From NCBI GenBank assembly GCA_947579665.1, contig OX388344.1, positions 12,208,346 to 12,272,345 on the forward strand: a stretch of 64,000 nucleotides of DNA. The letters are read 5' to 3'. The DNA comes from Sympetrum striolatum (lineage: Eukaryota; Arthropoda; Insecta; Odonata; Libellulidae). Below, in pieces: positions 1-12,605 of the stretch; position 1 is the stretch's first letter, and every line of letters starts with the position of its first letter. The notes under the pieces were generated by a model. That model did no database searches and had not been told where the DNA came from. It saw nothing but the letters and a program-made list of their open reading frames with translations. A program made the translations under genes and the position numbers.

Positions 1-1710
1 TGGTTGGAAGAGAATAAAATTGAGGGTCTGAGAGTAGGACAATGAAATAGAAAAGAGGCACGGGAAGATCAACTAGGAACTCGGAAATGGAACTGGGCAA
101 GTAAATTGGGGTCATCAGTAATAATCATATAATAATGATAATATAACAGTAATAATAGTAATTTGTTGAAAAACAAAATAACCGGGTTATGCACACTGAA
201 TATTGCACCAAATTTGCATGCTAAATTGCATTGTGCAAAGCGATGGTCTTGCCTTCATTCAATTAGCAAATTGCACGGACCACTTGCACCTCAAATTGCA
301 CTTTCACTGGAAATTGCATTGTGTGATATGGCCTTAATAATGACAAATATGTGATGAGGAAAAGGATTCTTTTAAAAGCATATGTTAACAAAGTGGACAC
401 TGAAAAATTACAGATATATCCATGAATAATCTACGTGTCTTTACTTTTTGGACATACTTCAAATATAATTCATTCATAACATACGTAAGAGCCAGACACT
501 GCCATAAAAAACTTGCACAATATCAACTAAAGACACCCGCAAGACACAACAACGCCTTAAAGAAAATCAACCTTAGAATAGTAGAGATTAAGAACAAAAT
601 ATATAAGAGGAATTCTATTTAATGTACGAGTAATGCTTCAATGCCCATATGAATTGCATCCAGCATCATTTCACTCTTTCCTATAGAGAATTGAACATTT
701 TCAGAACTGATGAATCTTGAGAGCAGAATCCAAAGATGAGCTAAATAAGCCCACGATATTCAATTCTTAGAAGTGCAACTATTTGATTGCCTGAGTGACT
801 ACCAAGGGATTTTATGAGACTGCACTCACATGCAATTGTTTCCTTGGCCAATTACATAGTTTATTTTGCCTTAAATTGAATGCAACCCAATGACTCATAC
901 ATGGATTGTAATGGTTAACCAATTGTGAAATTGCTCATTGTCATTGCTATAAATAAAGACGATCGACTGATCAAATAGTTGGGCAACTAAAAATTGCATG
1001 TCAGCTCATAGCCTAAGGAATCCACCAGAAGAAAGTTCTAAAATACTTGTAGAAATAAATTGAATAGGAAAATATAATTACTAATGTGCACATTATGAAT
1101 TATGAACTTAGTTTAAATACCCCTAATTTCAAGGAAAGGGTTAAACATTCTTTGCACATAAGGGCCAGAAAAATCCCTAAGAGAAATGGATGAAATCACT
1201 CCTACCCTTGCACATACAGTTCCCAAAAAAACTTGTGAAAATCTCCTGGCTGGGTACCCTAGATGGTTAAGGAATCCTCTAAGATAGAGGAAGATCCCTG
1301 TCAGACTTTTTTCAAGTCTTATTTTCCTTGGTATTTTACCCCTAATTTAATTTATCATTTTTTAAGCTTATTGATATCTCTAAGTTTAATCCTTTAATAT
1401 ATGAGTAAAAGACGAATTGTGTTAATCAAACGTGAGAATGGCTCAATTCTTGTGTTGCCAGCTGGGAAAATGCTTAGTTTCCCATGAAACCAACAATATT
1501 TACAAGATGGGGAAAATTAAAGATTTACAAAGGATTAATATACTTTCAATTACTTTGGCACAACACACACTGTCTTGGAATAATTTACGAATCAAGCAGC
1601 CTCCTGTTATTAAGTAAATTTCAAAGTCCAAGCCACTACAATATAAGCTGCGATCGAAAATAAATTAAAAAATGTGAAATATCCCACAAATAGAGAAGAT
1701 GATTTCTTAC
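1..1710 (-). other. PRODH: PRODH intron downstream of the last visible exon
   Basis: This is the intron (minus strand) that follows the exon at 1775-1711. It runs off the left edge of the window. No conserved reading frame is seen. It holds a SINE insertion at 1130-1336 and two patches rich in the TTGCA/TGCAA words (about 190-330 and 830-1000), which may be remains of another repeat. CpG is scarce, about 13 in the first 1,000 bases by hand count. Confidence 0.75.
1130..1336 (+). mobile_element. tRNA-derived SINE, degenerate inverted dimer with 12-bp TSD
   Basis: The right part (about 1247-1330) reads in plus orientation. It has a tRNA-like head (GGGTACCCTAGATGGTTAAG, an A-box-like stretch), then the family's conserved GTCAGACTTTTTTCAAG segment. 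The left part (about 1150-1240) resembles the tail of the same family in minus orientation (TTCTTTGCAC, AAGGG, CCC then an A-rich run). The insert is bounded by the perfect direct repeat TACCCCTAATTT at 1118-1129 and 1337-1348, a 12-bp target-site duplication. The same family occurs at 29,951 and 47,999. It lies in a PRODH intron. Confidence 0.75.
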
Positions 1711-1775
1711 CAAAAGTTGTGGCCTTCCAAGAGCAGTTAGCTTGACAGCAGTAAAACCAGTTCCATAAGTTGAAC
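1711..1775 (-). CDS. PRODH: Proline dehydrogenase, internal exon (KLTALGRPQLL)
   Basis: This is a 65-nt exon on the minus strand. On the coding strand, a pyrimidine-rich tract ending in TTAG precedes it and GTAAGA follows it. Two bases complete a Gly codon begun in the exon at 8254, then come STYGTGFTAVKLTALGRPQLL and a final L. The KLTALGRPQ motif is the hallmark of a core beta strand of the FAD-binding TIM barrel of PRODH. Its lysine should correspond to the conserved active-site lysine of bacterial PRODH/PutA (from family knowledge, not aligned here). The exon ends in phase 0. The following exons, which carry the rest of the barrel, lie beyond position 1. The enzyme is mitochondrial and oxidises L-proline to pyrroline-5-carboxylate using FAD. 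Confidence 0.93.
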
Positions 1776-4700
1776 CTAAGAGAGAATAATCCATAAGATC
1801 AAGAAATTGAGCATTTTGAGAATAAAACACAGCAGATTCCATCCTCCATTGGTGACAAATGTAGGGCTGGGAATTCCAAAAATGTTTAAATGAAAATTTC
1901 TCTATTTTTCACAGGATGAGGGAATGCGATTGCATTCTAAATAAGGAAGGATAATTAGGTGCTTTAATTGCTGAATTCAATCACACATTCAAAAGAGTCA
2001 TTCCAATAAAACAGTTGATGAGAATTTCTTTAATATATTGTTAATACGATGATCAAGTGTAAATCTAGGAACAAATTCACAGGAGATGAATTTTAAAAGG
2101 AAAAAGCATCATATAGCGTTTAGTTTAAAACTGATTAGAAGTAACAGAGTTCTGCACTTAACTCAAGTTGTACACTTGAGTAAAGTTAAACACTTGATCA
2201 TCGCAAGAGTTTTCCAGTAAGTGGTGCGAGAATTTAATGCCAGAGTAGATAATTATTACAACATGTTTTGGTAATTTAAATTGAAATATTATCAAATTAA
2301 TGATTGGATAAGGGGTGGTTAAATTATGAGATCATTATCTTCAAAAGCAAACAACAAACTTAATAGGAAAAAATGTTGAAATTTGAATTATGTTCTAATG
2401 CAATGAAAATATTTAATAATCACAAAATATATCTCGAATTTGATCAACCAACAAACATAATTGAACAAAGTTTGATGGGACCCAAACATCACCAAAAACT
2501 TGAAAATGAGAATTTTATGGAAGCCTCAAATTCAGACACCACAATGCATTCCTTTAAATGAATGTTATAGGTCTTTTTGATGGGAAAACAAAAGGCTTTA
2601 AAATGTTTGCACTGCAAAATACATTGGATCTTATATAAATAAGTCTTTTCTATCTTTCAGCAAAGTAGGAATTGTTCTAAAACTAAGTGTGGGCTTAGCT
2701 ACCCTCATCTTTACCGCCTCATCCGCTGGAGCCCTTGTGGAGTGGAAGTTGTCCGAGGATGGGAGAGAGGGGGGAGGGAACTGCCCCCCACACCTCTCCT
2801 CTGTTCCCTACCTCTCACTCCCCATTTACCAGCCGTTTGCACCCACCCTCTGCTCTACACATCCAAGCACAGAAACTGCAGCCAATTTCCCTTTATCATC
2901 TCTTATTGCCTTTCATCTACATATCAACAAGCACTTTTCTGCAATCGTTGACAAAAGATATTTTTCAGAAAAAAGAATCACCTTTGACACACAATACGAA
3001 CTGGACTGAGAGAACTTGCACAATGCTGTCAACATACGCGGTTTACAAAGTTCTGCTGGGTTTGGCCTGATTGGAAACTGATTCTTATTGGTCATACTTC
3101 CAATGGAGGGTACAAACCTGGGTCACACATTTCTGGCCACTCCGCCAAAGAGTGAGGCTTCGTCATGGATAAAAACAAATATCTTTAACAGTCCCTTGCT
3201 AAATTTGAAGAGTAGAATCAGCCCAGTTGGTATTTGTGTATCAAATGGCTTCCTATGGTCAGTTCAGTAATACAACCTCATCTGTACTCTCCTGCAAAGA
3301 GTGGTCATTACTCCTAAGCACTTTTAAACAAAGCAATCATCAAATGAAAATTCAATGGAATCCCATGATTGTGTATTGTTAACTATCACTCACTGATTCG
3401 AAATTTCTTCTGCTATTCATGAAATGAATCATCTGCACATTGTTATTTCTCATAATAGTGAGCATGCATCAAATCCAGGATGGAATAGAAAATATTTCAT
3501 CTATAGTTTTGAAATATTTTTAACCAACAAAATGCCATATACAACATTAGTTGATGACTGGCAAATCAAAATAATAACAAACTTCTCAGTACATTATTCT
3601 TCTGTGAATAACATTCTAGTGGCTGCCATGAGATTCCATCAAATCTAAACAATAAAATCTCTACTTAATAGATTGAAGATAAATTTAATTAAATCCTTAT
3701 TCGGTTTTCATACTTTGAGTAGAGAAGCTTTGAGAAGGCTTATTCTTTCAGTAGAGTAAATAACATAATGAGACGATATTCCAGATGATCAATCTCTATA
3801 AGGGGAAATGATCACTTATGAAATTTCAAACTAACTATAAGAGTTAATGACATAAATCTCACCGTAAAAGCCAAAAATATGGCATTTTCCAAGGTATATG
3901 TTTACATATATGAAATAACTGCGAGTAAAAGAAACTTAATAACTGTAGTTAATTAACTGTCAAAATGATTTTTCTGTCATTCACAATTGTAGTTAGTCAT
4001 AAAGCTTCTATGTACATAAATCATGAAGATGAATATTTTCTCTTTAAAATTTTAGCTTCCATAAGGAAAAATTCAAGGAAAGGGTTTCAATAGGATATCC
4101 ATTTTAGGGGATGGCGATATAATATACTCATGCACACCTTAGCTGGCTTTACTTAATTCATACGAACAAGTGATGTCTCGTTACTGAAGGATTGTAAATG
4201 TAGTTCATTCAAGCACAAGATTATAATTTAAAATATTTTATTAAATGAGATGAAACAAAAAGACCTTTTTGAGCAGATCAGAGGCACATCTGATTTCGAA
4301 GGGTGAGCCCTTGGTGGAATTCTGTTGGGTCATACCAATTTTACACAAACAAAAATGTCTAAATAAAAAAACTGATTGTCTTTTTAGTTGGCAGTTGACA
4401 TTTAGTCATAAAATTCAGGACCAAAACAGAATTTCATCATCACCACAATATTCAGACAACGTCATGAGTAATAAGAAAAAGATAAACATTTTATGACATC
4501 AAAAGAAAGGAGTTACTTTCCTTCAAATAGTAAAGTGAAAGCAATATCCAGGATTCTATTTCACACTTTATCTCTGCCATCCTAATTCTGAATTTACAAA
4601 ACAATGCTTCGCATTTTCCATATTTCTAATCAGTTCAATCACTTTTATACAGTTGCAAAGCCGCAACAGTTTAAGGCTCAGCAGTTAGCATATTTTGCAT

Positions 4701-7700
4701 TACCGTAATATTAATAAAAATACTAGAAATGTTTTCTTTTTTGAGAAGGAGTCCTTGTGTGAAACTCATAGAGTTATTAACACTCAGTGAGTGAGAAATG
4801 TTCGCTGTGTTCACTACCATTTCAAAAGCAAAAACTGAATTATATAAAGATAACATGAATATTAGAAAAGGTTTTATTTTTATACTTGAATTATACAGAC
4901 TCTACAGCTAAATTTCTATTATACAATCACTTAGCTGGAATATGTATACATAAATCACTAATGCTTTCTTTCTATTTTCATCATTAGTATTTAAAATAAT
5001 GTGATTGCCACATCTATATTTGTGTATAGGCCACTCTTAAGTATAACCTCTAAATTTTGACTCCGAACTTCTATTTTATAAACTTCTTCATTTCAAATCT
5101 TTTAAAAATTACAGTTGCATTCAAGATGTACCTGAATGATATTTATTTCAATATGTTAAGAATTATAACTGACCAAAGTGATTTCTGTAGAAATCCTTCC
5201 TCACATTTCAATAACACCTTTCATTTGACCAACTATATACAACTTCTTCATCCACAGGGTGACATGCACTATATGAGGTACGTTTCATGCTTCCACAAGA
5301 CCAAAAAAGTTGAAAAATAGAAACGGTGATAAAAGCAGAAGATAAAAAATTATAAGGAAGCATCAAGTAAACAGGATTTGAGTGAGGTGAAGTGATATCA
5401 TTACTCATGAATGATGGAGGTACGCATGCTGTTAAAACAGAGAATCGCGCGGTGCTACACAGAATGAGTGAGAAAAGTAAGGAATACAATCATCATGAGT
5501 TTATATCTAGCGAATTTTAGTGTAACAAGAACGATCTTATATTTAACCCTTGAATTACATGGCACAAATTGACATGGCACAAGCCAAAACAACCATGCCC
5601 TGACCAGGATTTGAACCCAGCAGTTCATTCATGCTATCATACTAACCCCTACAACACAAGGTTGGATCTGAATAAGAAGAAGGCATTCCACATACAACAG
5701 AGTGAATTTTCAAAGAGGTGATTAGGTCAATGAAGAAAAGTTCTGAAAATAATTTGACTTCTGTAAGAGCTTCAAAATACATTCAGTTATTTGGATCTTG
5801 AGAGGAACAAATAAGAGAGAGCATAGGACAGAATGTGTAATCAAAGACTTGCAGCAATTCAAAGAACTTCATATACGTTAACAACATTAATAAGGCACAT
5901 GATATTAGGTAAACACAGTTACTGACGGATGTAAATTTGACACACCGAGACTTTACTCTATTTGCCAAAAGTGTACAGAAAATGTTAACTCGGAAGCAAG
6001 TGACACAATATTTACACAACTTAACTGTAATGAGTAGCTTGCTTCGGGATTAACTAAAATTTAAGTTAGATAAAAAGTCTGGAAACTGTTCATTTACATT
6101 AGTCAAGAACTGTCAGTATTTGTTACAAAAAAGCAGGAGTTTGTAAATGTAAAGCATGAGTGCTATGAATTGCTTTTGAAAAATTCTGATAATAAAGAAA
6201 AAATTCTCACATTTAACAGAAGACATGCACATGACATGATTTGCTCTGCAACAAGATAAAAACATCATGGAATTCTTTCTCTAAGTTCATGATTCCTTAT
6301 GAAACCCAGCTATATTTTCCAAAATTCTACACAGCTTTCTTAACCAAAATGTTGACGATAGCTGAGAAAATATTCATCCTCTCAAAAAAGCTCTAATTAG
6401 GTTAGAGGTTTAAATAAATCTCAAAAGAGACAACATAAAAAGCTTCAATGTGCTACAAAATTTAAAAAATAGATTCTTCAAACAAAAACATTTTTCCATG
6501 GAGGATTTAGCTCACCTGGAAGAACCTAAGGGAAAATGATGGGAAAGGGAATGAAATGGAATGAAATGGATTGATGAGATGCAGGGAGGGAGGTTATGAC
6601 AGAGATTATGGGGGAATGAGGGTGAAAAGAAGGTGGAGTGACTGGACTCAAGGCCACCGTTTTTATTTCCTCTTGAAGGTGTTTGCGTCGCTACAGGGGC
6701 TCAAAAGTCTGGAAAAGAGTGGTTTCATCACTCAATGGCCCACCAAACCCAGAAAAATGCATTTCAATCCATCCCAAGATGAAGAACACGGCAAGACATC
6801 AATACTACTTACTTATTAGGAGAAAGTTCTAATTTTTAAAATGAGTATCTGCTGGTTGAAAATCTAACTCTGTAGCACTAACGTTTAATCTTATATTAGC
6901 AACTTCATCTTTAAAGGATTCACATTGATATGTAAGGTCGAAAAATCAACAATCTCTGACACTGAACAAGTGTGTCCCAGGATAAGACTTAATCGATATT
7001 CAAATAGCACATTCGAAGCTGTATTTTCACTTAGGTTGGCTGATTTGCTTCATTCCCTTTAGAAGCACACTTGCATGTAAGCATAAATGCCACGATGGGC
7101 AAACAAATGTAAAAAGGGAACCTAAAAAGTAACAAAACATATCCAAGAATAACTGGGACTTAACACAAAGGTGATGAAAATCTCGGACACAAGCAAGGTA
7201 CAAGTAGGGTCAGTCAGTACATATTTCTAAACGAATCTCTAAAATGACAGCATCAGATACTATTTACTCATAAGAATGCAGAATCATGGAGCATCAAAAG
7301 AGCAAATCTCTCTAAAACTTTACTTTCAATTTTAGAAGGAAGAAAGGATGAACAACCACAAAAGGGAGAGAGATTCAAAATTTCCAAAACATATATCAAT
7401 GGGCAAAACTTCTAATGACAAGAATGAAAAAAATGGCACATGTCTCAGAAGAATTATTGTCAATTTAGTTTAATTCTTATTATACATTTTATTACAAGGA
7501 GTAAACTATTTTATAGACCTTACATATCAACCTCTTGCTCATTTAAAGTATTTAATAACAGCAATAAACATGATACCATTCAGAGTCGTTTTGTAATGGC
7601 AAAAGATAAAAATTGTGAATAAATTATTCCTAAATTAATAATTTACCTTGAATTTATATCATACACAAATTAAGCCGTTCTAGTAATACACATACCAAAT

Positions 7701-8253
7701 TATCACGCTGGAAAATATATTTTTGCTGTGTAAATCAGAATTATTTGATAAAAGCACAATTTACTCTTAAAAAGTAAAACTTTCTCTGTTGTTTCATTGG
7801 CTTTGAAATTGGCCATAACCCATCTCGAGCTAATCTGTACAAAGACCACCAGCAATGGAAGTTCAAAGCAACATATAAAATTGGAGAAGCGAACATGAAT
7901 TGATAAAAATTTAGCAAAATAAACAAAAAGCTATGCCTTATAAACATAATTTTGATTTGAAAATACAATGATTCTAATTAAACAATAGTATTTAATAATA
8001 TTTTAATCATTTATCGTACATTTCATCTGAAATTTGACTTTAAAAGATAAGAAACTTTGTTAAAATTCTCAATAACTAAATTCATCTATTAAAAGTAATA
8101 ATTATTAATAAATAACTTTCTTCGACATTTTTACTAAGCTACTTCAGGAATCTCATAATTGAAAAGCAAAAAATCAAATTTGTTTTCTTATCTAAACCAT
8201 AAAGAGATATAAACTTGAACAATTTATTTTGAGCTACAGGAAAGAAACTGTAC
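1776..8253 (-). other. PRODH: PRODH intron, 6.5 kb
   Basis: This intron lies between the exons at 8254-8397 and 1711-1775. I see no conserved reading frame on either strand. It contains a degenerate tRNA-derived SINE near 5585-5665 and a short hairpin, CTCAAGT-TGTAC-ACTTGAG, at 2162-2180. CpG is depleted (about 13 per kb around 5-6 kb), as elsewhere in the gene. Confidence 0.75.
5585..5665 (-). mobile_element. tRNA-derived SINE fragment
   Basis: On the minus strand the segment reads as an A-box-like stretch (GTAGGGGTTAGTATGA) followed about 30 nt later by a B-box, GGGTTCAAATCC, embedded in a T-arm-like stem (CTGGGTTCAAATCCTGG). The acceptor stem does not pair as in a functional tRNA. It is therefore best read as a SINE or tRNA pseudogene inside a PRODH intron. 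Confidence 0.55.
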
Positions 8254-8397
8254 CTGATGTAGCTTCCAGACATCTTTGGAAAACTTCAAGATTCCTTTCA
8301 CACTGGGCTTCATTGAGGTAGAAGTATGTTCTAGCACCTTCCACTTTATACCGCCGATCGGCAAATTCTCTGTGCACATGGTATCTCTTGATAGTGC
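8254..8397 (-). CDS. PRODH: Proline dehydrogenase, internal exon (ARTYFYLNEAQCE)
   Basis: This is a 144-nt exon on the minus strand. The coding-strand acceptor is GCTCTACAAATCAG and the donor is GTACAG. Two bases complete a Gly codon left by the 38-nt exon. The exon encodes TIKRYHVHREFADRR, then YKVEGARTYFYLNEAQCE and RNLEVFQRCLEATS, and ends with one base of the next Gly codon. The blocks ARTYFYxNEAxC and FxRCxEA are characteristic of animal proline dehydrogenases, near the start of the catalytic barrel. The reading frame stays open upstream of the acceptor to about 8482, but that part does not resemble PRODH. The acceptor was chosen by conservation and phase. Confidence 0.95.
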
Positions 8398-8865
8398 CTG
8401 ATTTGTAGAGCAAAGCAGAGTTTAGCATCAAAGGACACTTCGCTTCAATGAGGTGTACATCTTTCAATTCTATTTTTATCATCTTAAGATGAGAGGGAAT
8501 AAGCCTTAATATAGGGGAAAATAATTTTAATGATGTGTAACCACTATTGCATTATACTGGAATAAACAAGAGCAATATTTTGTCTAATTTAAAACAAACT
8601 ACTTTTTGTATGATCTCTTGCTTCAATTTAGTCATATATTCCCAAAGAGATATTACTTGTACTATTCTGTGAACAATTCTGAGGTCTTAATTTGGTTACA
8701 GAAAGCACCCGCCAATCCTTGCAGGGCTTTTTTCATTAAACCTTTTGAGAATGGTATGAAAGTAATCATAAAATCAACTTCAACAATGTAATAGACATTC
8801 AACATAATGGATTTTGAAGAAAATCAATTACATCAAAATTTTGGAGAACACTATCAATGAAATAT

Positions 8866-9198
8866 CATATACCGTATTTGACGGCATATAAGACGCACCC
8901 TCATTAAGTTGGCCTCTCACAAGGAAAAAAAGTTTTAATAGTCCGTGCGAAAGTGCGGTACCACAATAACTTAAAATGTAGTTCCTTTTAGTTGTCACAT
9001 TTCATAAAAGCCAAATATTAACACAATCATTGAATGCAATTATGAAATATGGTACAGACCATCTGGGCTAAAAATAGCATTCAGTACTGAAAGTTAACCT
9101 GTGGAGGTTGAACCTTCACATGTAAGACGCAGGAAAATTTTTCGAGACATAATTTAGGAAAAAAGGTGCATCTTATATGCCGTCAAAAACGGTATATG
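8866..9198. mobile_element. MITE with about 34-bp terminal inverted repeats
   Basis: The left end (8866-8899) and the reverse complement of the right end (9165-9198) share CATATACCGT, then TTTGACGGCATATAAGA and GCACC, with about two mismatches. The interior of about 265 bp has no reading frame. This GACGGCATATAAGACGCACC-type terminus is a common pattern in animal non-autonomous DNA transposons. I cannot assign the superfamily or see a clear target duplication beyond possible TA/AT. Confidence 0.7.
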
Positions 9199-9855
9199 GC
9201 AAAAAAGAATTCCGAGGCAAGAATATCAATCTCTACATAGATTTCTTCAATTCAGTGCCAACATTCATTTCTTCTAATTTAATTTAAATGCCTCTTTGGG
9301 CAAAATTAATTTTCTTTATATTCTTCACTGTTTTCTTTACTGAATTACACCCTCTTACTATATCTTGGGAAGGCATTATTTCTCCATCTTTTTGAAAATG
9401 CATATTCCGAAATCAACTAATAATTAACTAATGAATGTTAGTGACCTAATTTAACTTTAACCTTCACCATAGTTTTCAATTCCTCCAGAGAAGTATTATG
9501 GTCTCAATGCCATGAGATAAGAATCTCAATAGTGAGAAACTGCTTTTGGATTATATTACTCCAAGATATTTCAGGAGATAAATATTTTGTTGAAAGATTC
9601 AACCACCCAAAACTAAGGAACAAAACATATGCAATTCTTTCAAATTAAGTTTTCAGAAGCAGTGTATTACACTCAGTCTCTGTTTTATTATGGGGGTTCA
9701 AAATAATTGATAAAATACGAAGGTAACAATAATGTCAAAAATCATAATGGTATAAAATTGCAATTACACGAGTAAAATAAAAGGAATTTTTTCCTCGTGG
9801 GAATAAGGTAAAGATCTAACTAAACAGCAAAATAAAGCTGAAATTCCACAATCAA

Positions 9856-10349
9856 TGATTACTGGCACCAGTTGTTTGAAAGTAAACTCGTGCCAGTATT
9901 ACTGGTGTATGTTTACGTTTACACACAATTGAAGAATTTTTAACTGATGCAGTACTATACATGGCGTCAATTGAGATCCTTTGTTGATAAGGACCAATAT
10001 TAATTCAAGGGGAAATTATTTATCTTCGGGAGGACTGTGATTTTAGAACTTTATGATGACTCCATGGGTTAAAACTACACGTTCCAATAAATATTTCTTT
10101 CATGAATATTTTGACTTTAATATTTCTACTGCCATTCCTGAGATGGAGTTTCGCCAAGAGATGGCTTCAGTATTGTACTGTAATCAATTGATTCATCGAT
10201 TATTGTGCATATAATCCAGCATCAAGGAAAACAGAGTGGGAAAGTCTACCAGTAAGGTGAACTACTTTCTACTTTCACTGGCGCAAGGATTACTGGCACC
10301 AGTTGATTTTGCGTGTTTCCATATGCCAGTCAACTGGTACCAGTATTCA
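9856..10349. mobile_element. Non-autonomous DNA transposon with short TIRs
   Basis: The ends TGATTACTGGCACCAGTTG (9856-9874) and, inverted, TGAATACTGGTACCAGTTG (10331-10349) form 19-bp terminal inverted repeats with two mismatches. Further ACTGGYACCAGT copies just inside each end look like subterminal repeats. The interior has no convincing reading frame. The superfamily is unknown, and clustered subterminal motifs would fit a hAT-type MITE. No clear target-site duplication was found. Confidence 0.5.
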
Positions 10350-10663
10350 CTGCATGTGGAAACCCTTACTTCTAATGACAAAGGCAATTTAGATAATAAG
10401 TAATTTTGCCATGAGAGCGGAAACACACAGGAAAATCTTTCAAACAATAGATTATGAATGATTTAATGTATCTGATCTCAAATTTCCATGAAGAAACACT
10501 CAACGCTAGGCTAGTCAGCCTTAAAATTCTTTTGTCATAAATATTGTATCATCATATCGCGTTACTAAAAAAATAACACCACACCAAATGAAATGTGCAC
10601 ACCAAATGAAATGTGCACCCCAAAATCTGAGCATCAGAAATTGAAAAATCATTTGCATGCAAC

Positions 10664-11745
10664 CAGTGGCGCAGCGAGGGGGGGTTTTGGGCTTCAACAT
10701 GTATATTTGTACGAATTATTCGATAACCAAATTTCCGTAGAAATTTAAGAAGTATTGGAGCAATACAAGATACCAGTAAAAATTTACATTATTATATATT
10801 ATTCCTGCAATAATGGAAAAAGAACATTGATTTTTTACACATTAGATTTTATTCTTTATTTTGATGTCCTAGATTGATTACACAACTAAAATGGAGATTT
10901 TGAGCAATCCATGGAAACTTTTTCTGTGATTTTCTTATTTAAAATTTTTCATTCTTGGTTTTGAAATAAAAATCATAGTTTTTGAGAACTCTTTAATATT
11001 ATTTTTGAGTTTAGGTATTTACTGAATTGAAAGATTCTCTTTTTGATAAAATATCCTAGCTATCAAATCTAATTAACTTCAGATTCCTGTAGTGAAATTC
11101 TGGCATGGCACATATAAACCTTGTGCAATATTAGCTGTATATATATGAAGTATGAAGTATATCTTCATATCATTATTTTTATACATTGATGGTGTTTTAT
11201 GGGCAGGCAAAATTTCAATTACATTCCAAATTCTGCTGATGATATAGTCTAATAAGGAAAGCTATTCAAATATGCATGGGCGCGCCATTGTGTAGGATCT
11301 AATGAGTGGTTGTTACGTTTTATATCACTTGCATAATAATCTTAACTAATTTTTTCCTCCTCACGCTTGGCAACCACTTGGAAGAAAGAACTTTTAAAGA
11401 TTCGGGAAGTTTATATCTACAACACTAAAATACTTCAGCATAGAAATAAACGTTTTTTTTTATTAGATATTGGACGTATCCAAACTATAAATCCAAACAA
11501 CACTAATGATAAGTTTCCAATTATTCGCTTATATAAACTACTATCTTGGAAAGTGTAATCAGTTGACTACATAAGCATTAAACTCCTCTAGTTCTCAATG
11601 TATTTATTTTATGAAAGAACTGACATTTATTGTAATAAGTAGCAGGCATAAATGTACTAGCCCCTGTGAGGTAGGCTTTTTCTTCGTTTTATCGCCAGCC
11701 TTGGAAACCCCCCCACCCCATTGGCAAATCCTGGCTGCGCCACTC
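10664..11745. mobile_element. hAT-like non-autonomous element with 8-bp TSD
   Basis: The left end reads CAGTGGCGCAGCGAGG. The right end, reverse-complemented, reads GAGTGGCGCAGCCAGG. The flanks are CATGCAAC (10656-10663) and TATGCAAC (11746-11753), an 8-bp target duplication with one mismatch, as expected for hAT transposons. The 1.08-kb interior is AT-rich and has no transposase reading frame, so this is a deletion derivative. It is inserted in a PRODH intron. Confidence 0.7.
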
Positions 11746-11850
11746 TATGCAACTGTAATGCGCACCTTAAGTCATGGGGCCATGCAATTTGCAGCACCAT
11801 ATATGTGTATAATACACACATATATAAGTATATTTATATGCAAAAACACT

Positions 11851-11851
11851 T

Positions 11852-11889
<38 letters not shown>
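11851..11889. repeat. TG/TA microsatellite
   Basis: A run of (GT)n is followed directly by (AT)n. It lies just downstream of the hAT-like element in the PRODH intron. Confidence 0.9.
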
Positions 11890-11891
<2 letters not shown>

Positions 11892-12567
11892 GCATATACT
11901 AAATGCTGGTTGTCGTCTATGCCATAAGTCTTACATTTGCACAGGTTAGACAATTCAAAATTGGTCATTTATAAAGTTAGGTGGACTATCCAATTTGCTT
12001 TCAATTAAAAACTGTTCAGTGGACAGTTTAGTCTATCGTGATTCTTACAGTGAAAACATCAATAGTGAATTGGTGGAAAGTTTGACGAGTTACATGGAAC
12101 CACGATGAGCAAAGGATGTGGTCTGTCCTGCGCTACAAGACATATGCACGAGTAGTATTGTGCATAAATCTACTGTGCCGTTGATATTGCAACAAAAAGG
12201 GACTCAAAAAGGAGTTTTTTTTAGTAAATACGGTATATACCATTCCAAAATACCAAATACCAAAAACAGCGTTGAATATCAAGAAGAATGCTAAACTTTT
12301 TCACAACGATTGTTATTTAGCCTATGAGTAGTAAATAAATCATAGAATATTGCCACTCATGAATAAAGAGAGTAGAATTTTCATGCTCTGTCACTTAAAG
12401 CAAGTGTGATAAATCTACTAAAATTTGACCAAGATGACATGAATACATGTGATGATAAAAAAATCCTATGCTAGTGAATTATTAAAGGTAAAAACTGCAA
12501 AATCTGAACATATTTGTTATAAATGTACAATTTCTATAATATAATAGTATCTTTGAAATAAACTCAC

Positions 12568-12605
12568 CTTGAGATTGTTCATCACCAGCTTCTGATACAC
12601 AGGAT
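12568..12605 (-). CDS. PRODH: Proline dehydrogenase, 38-nt micro-exon (linker)
   Basis: This very short exon on the minus strand lies between a coding-strand acceptor, TTCTATTAAACAG, and a donor, GTGAGT. Its first base completes a Glu codon from the exon at 14417. It then encodes SCVSEAGDEQSQ and leaves one G for the next exon. Both phases match exactly, which is the main support. In animal PRODH the stretch between the EEAE helix and the RTYFY block is a variable, hydrophilic linker, and this peptide fits it. Because 38 is not a multiple of three, skipping this exon would shift the frame. Confidence 0.82.

Larger units (their letters stand above)
8398..12567 (-). other. PRODH: PRODH intron, 4.2 kb, TE-rich
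   Basis: This intron lies between the 38-nt exon and the exon at 8254-8397. It holds three DNA-transposon derivatives (8866-9198, 9856-10349, 10664-11745) and a TG/TA microsatellite at 11851-11889. No conserved coding sequence is seen outside them. Confidence 0.75.

Noticed and set aside
8254..8482. Full 82-codon frame (from MIKIELKDV) as the exon
   Set aside because: The part upstream of 8397 does not resemble PRODH, and the acceptor at 8398 restores both conservation and phase.
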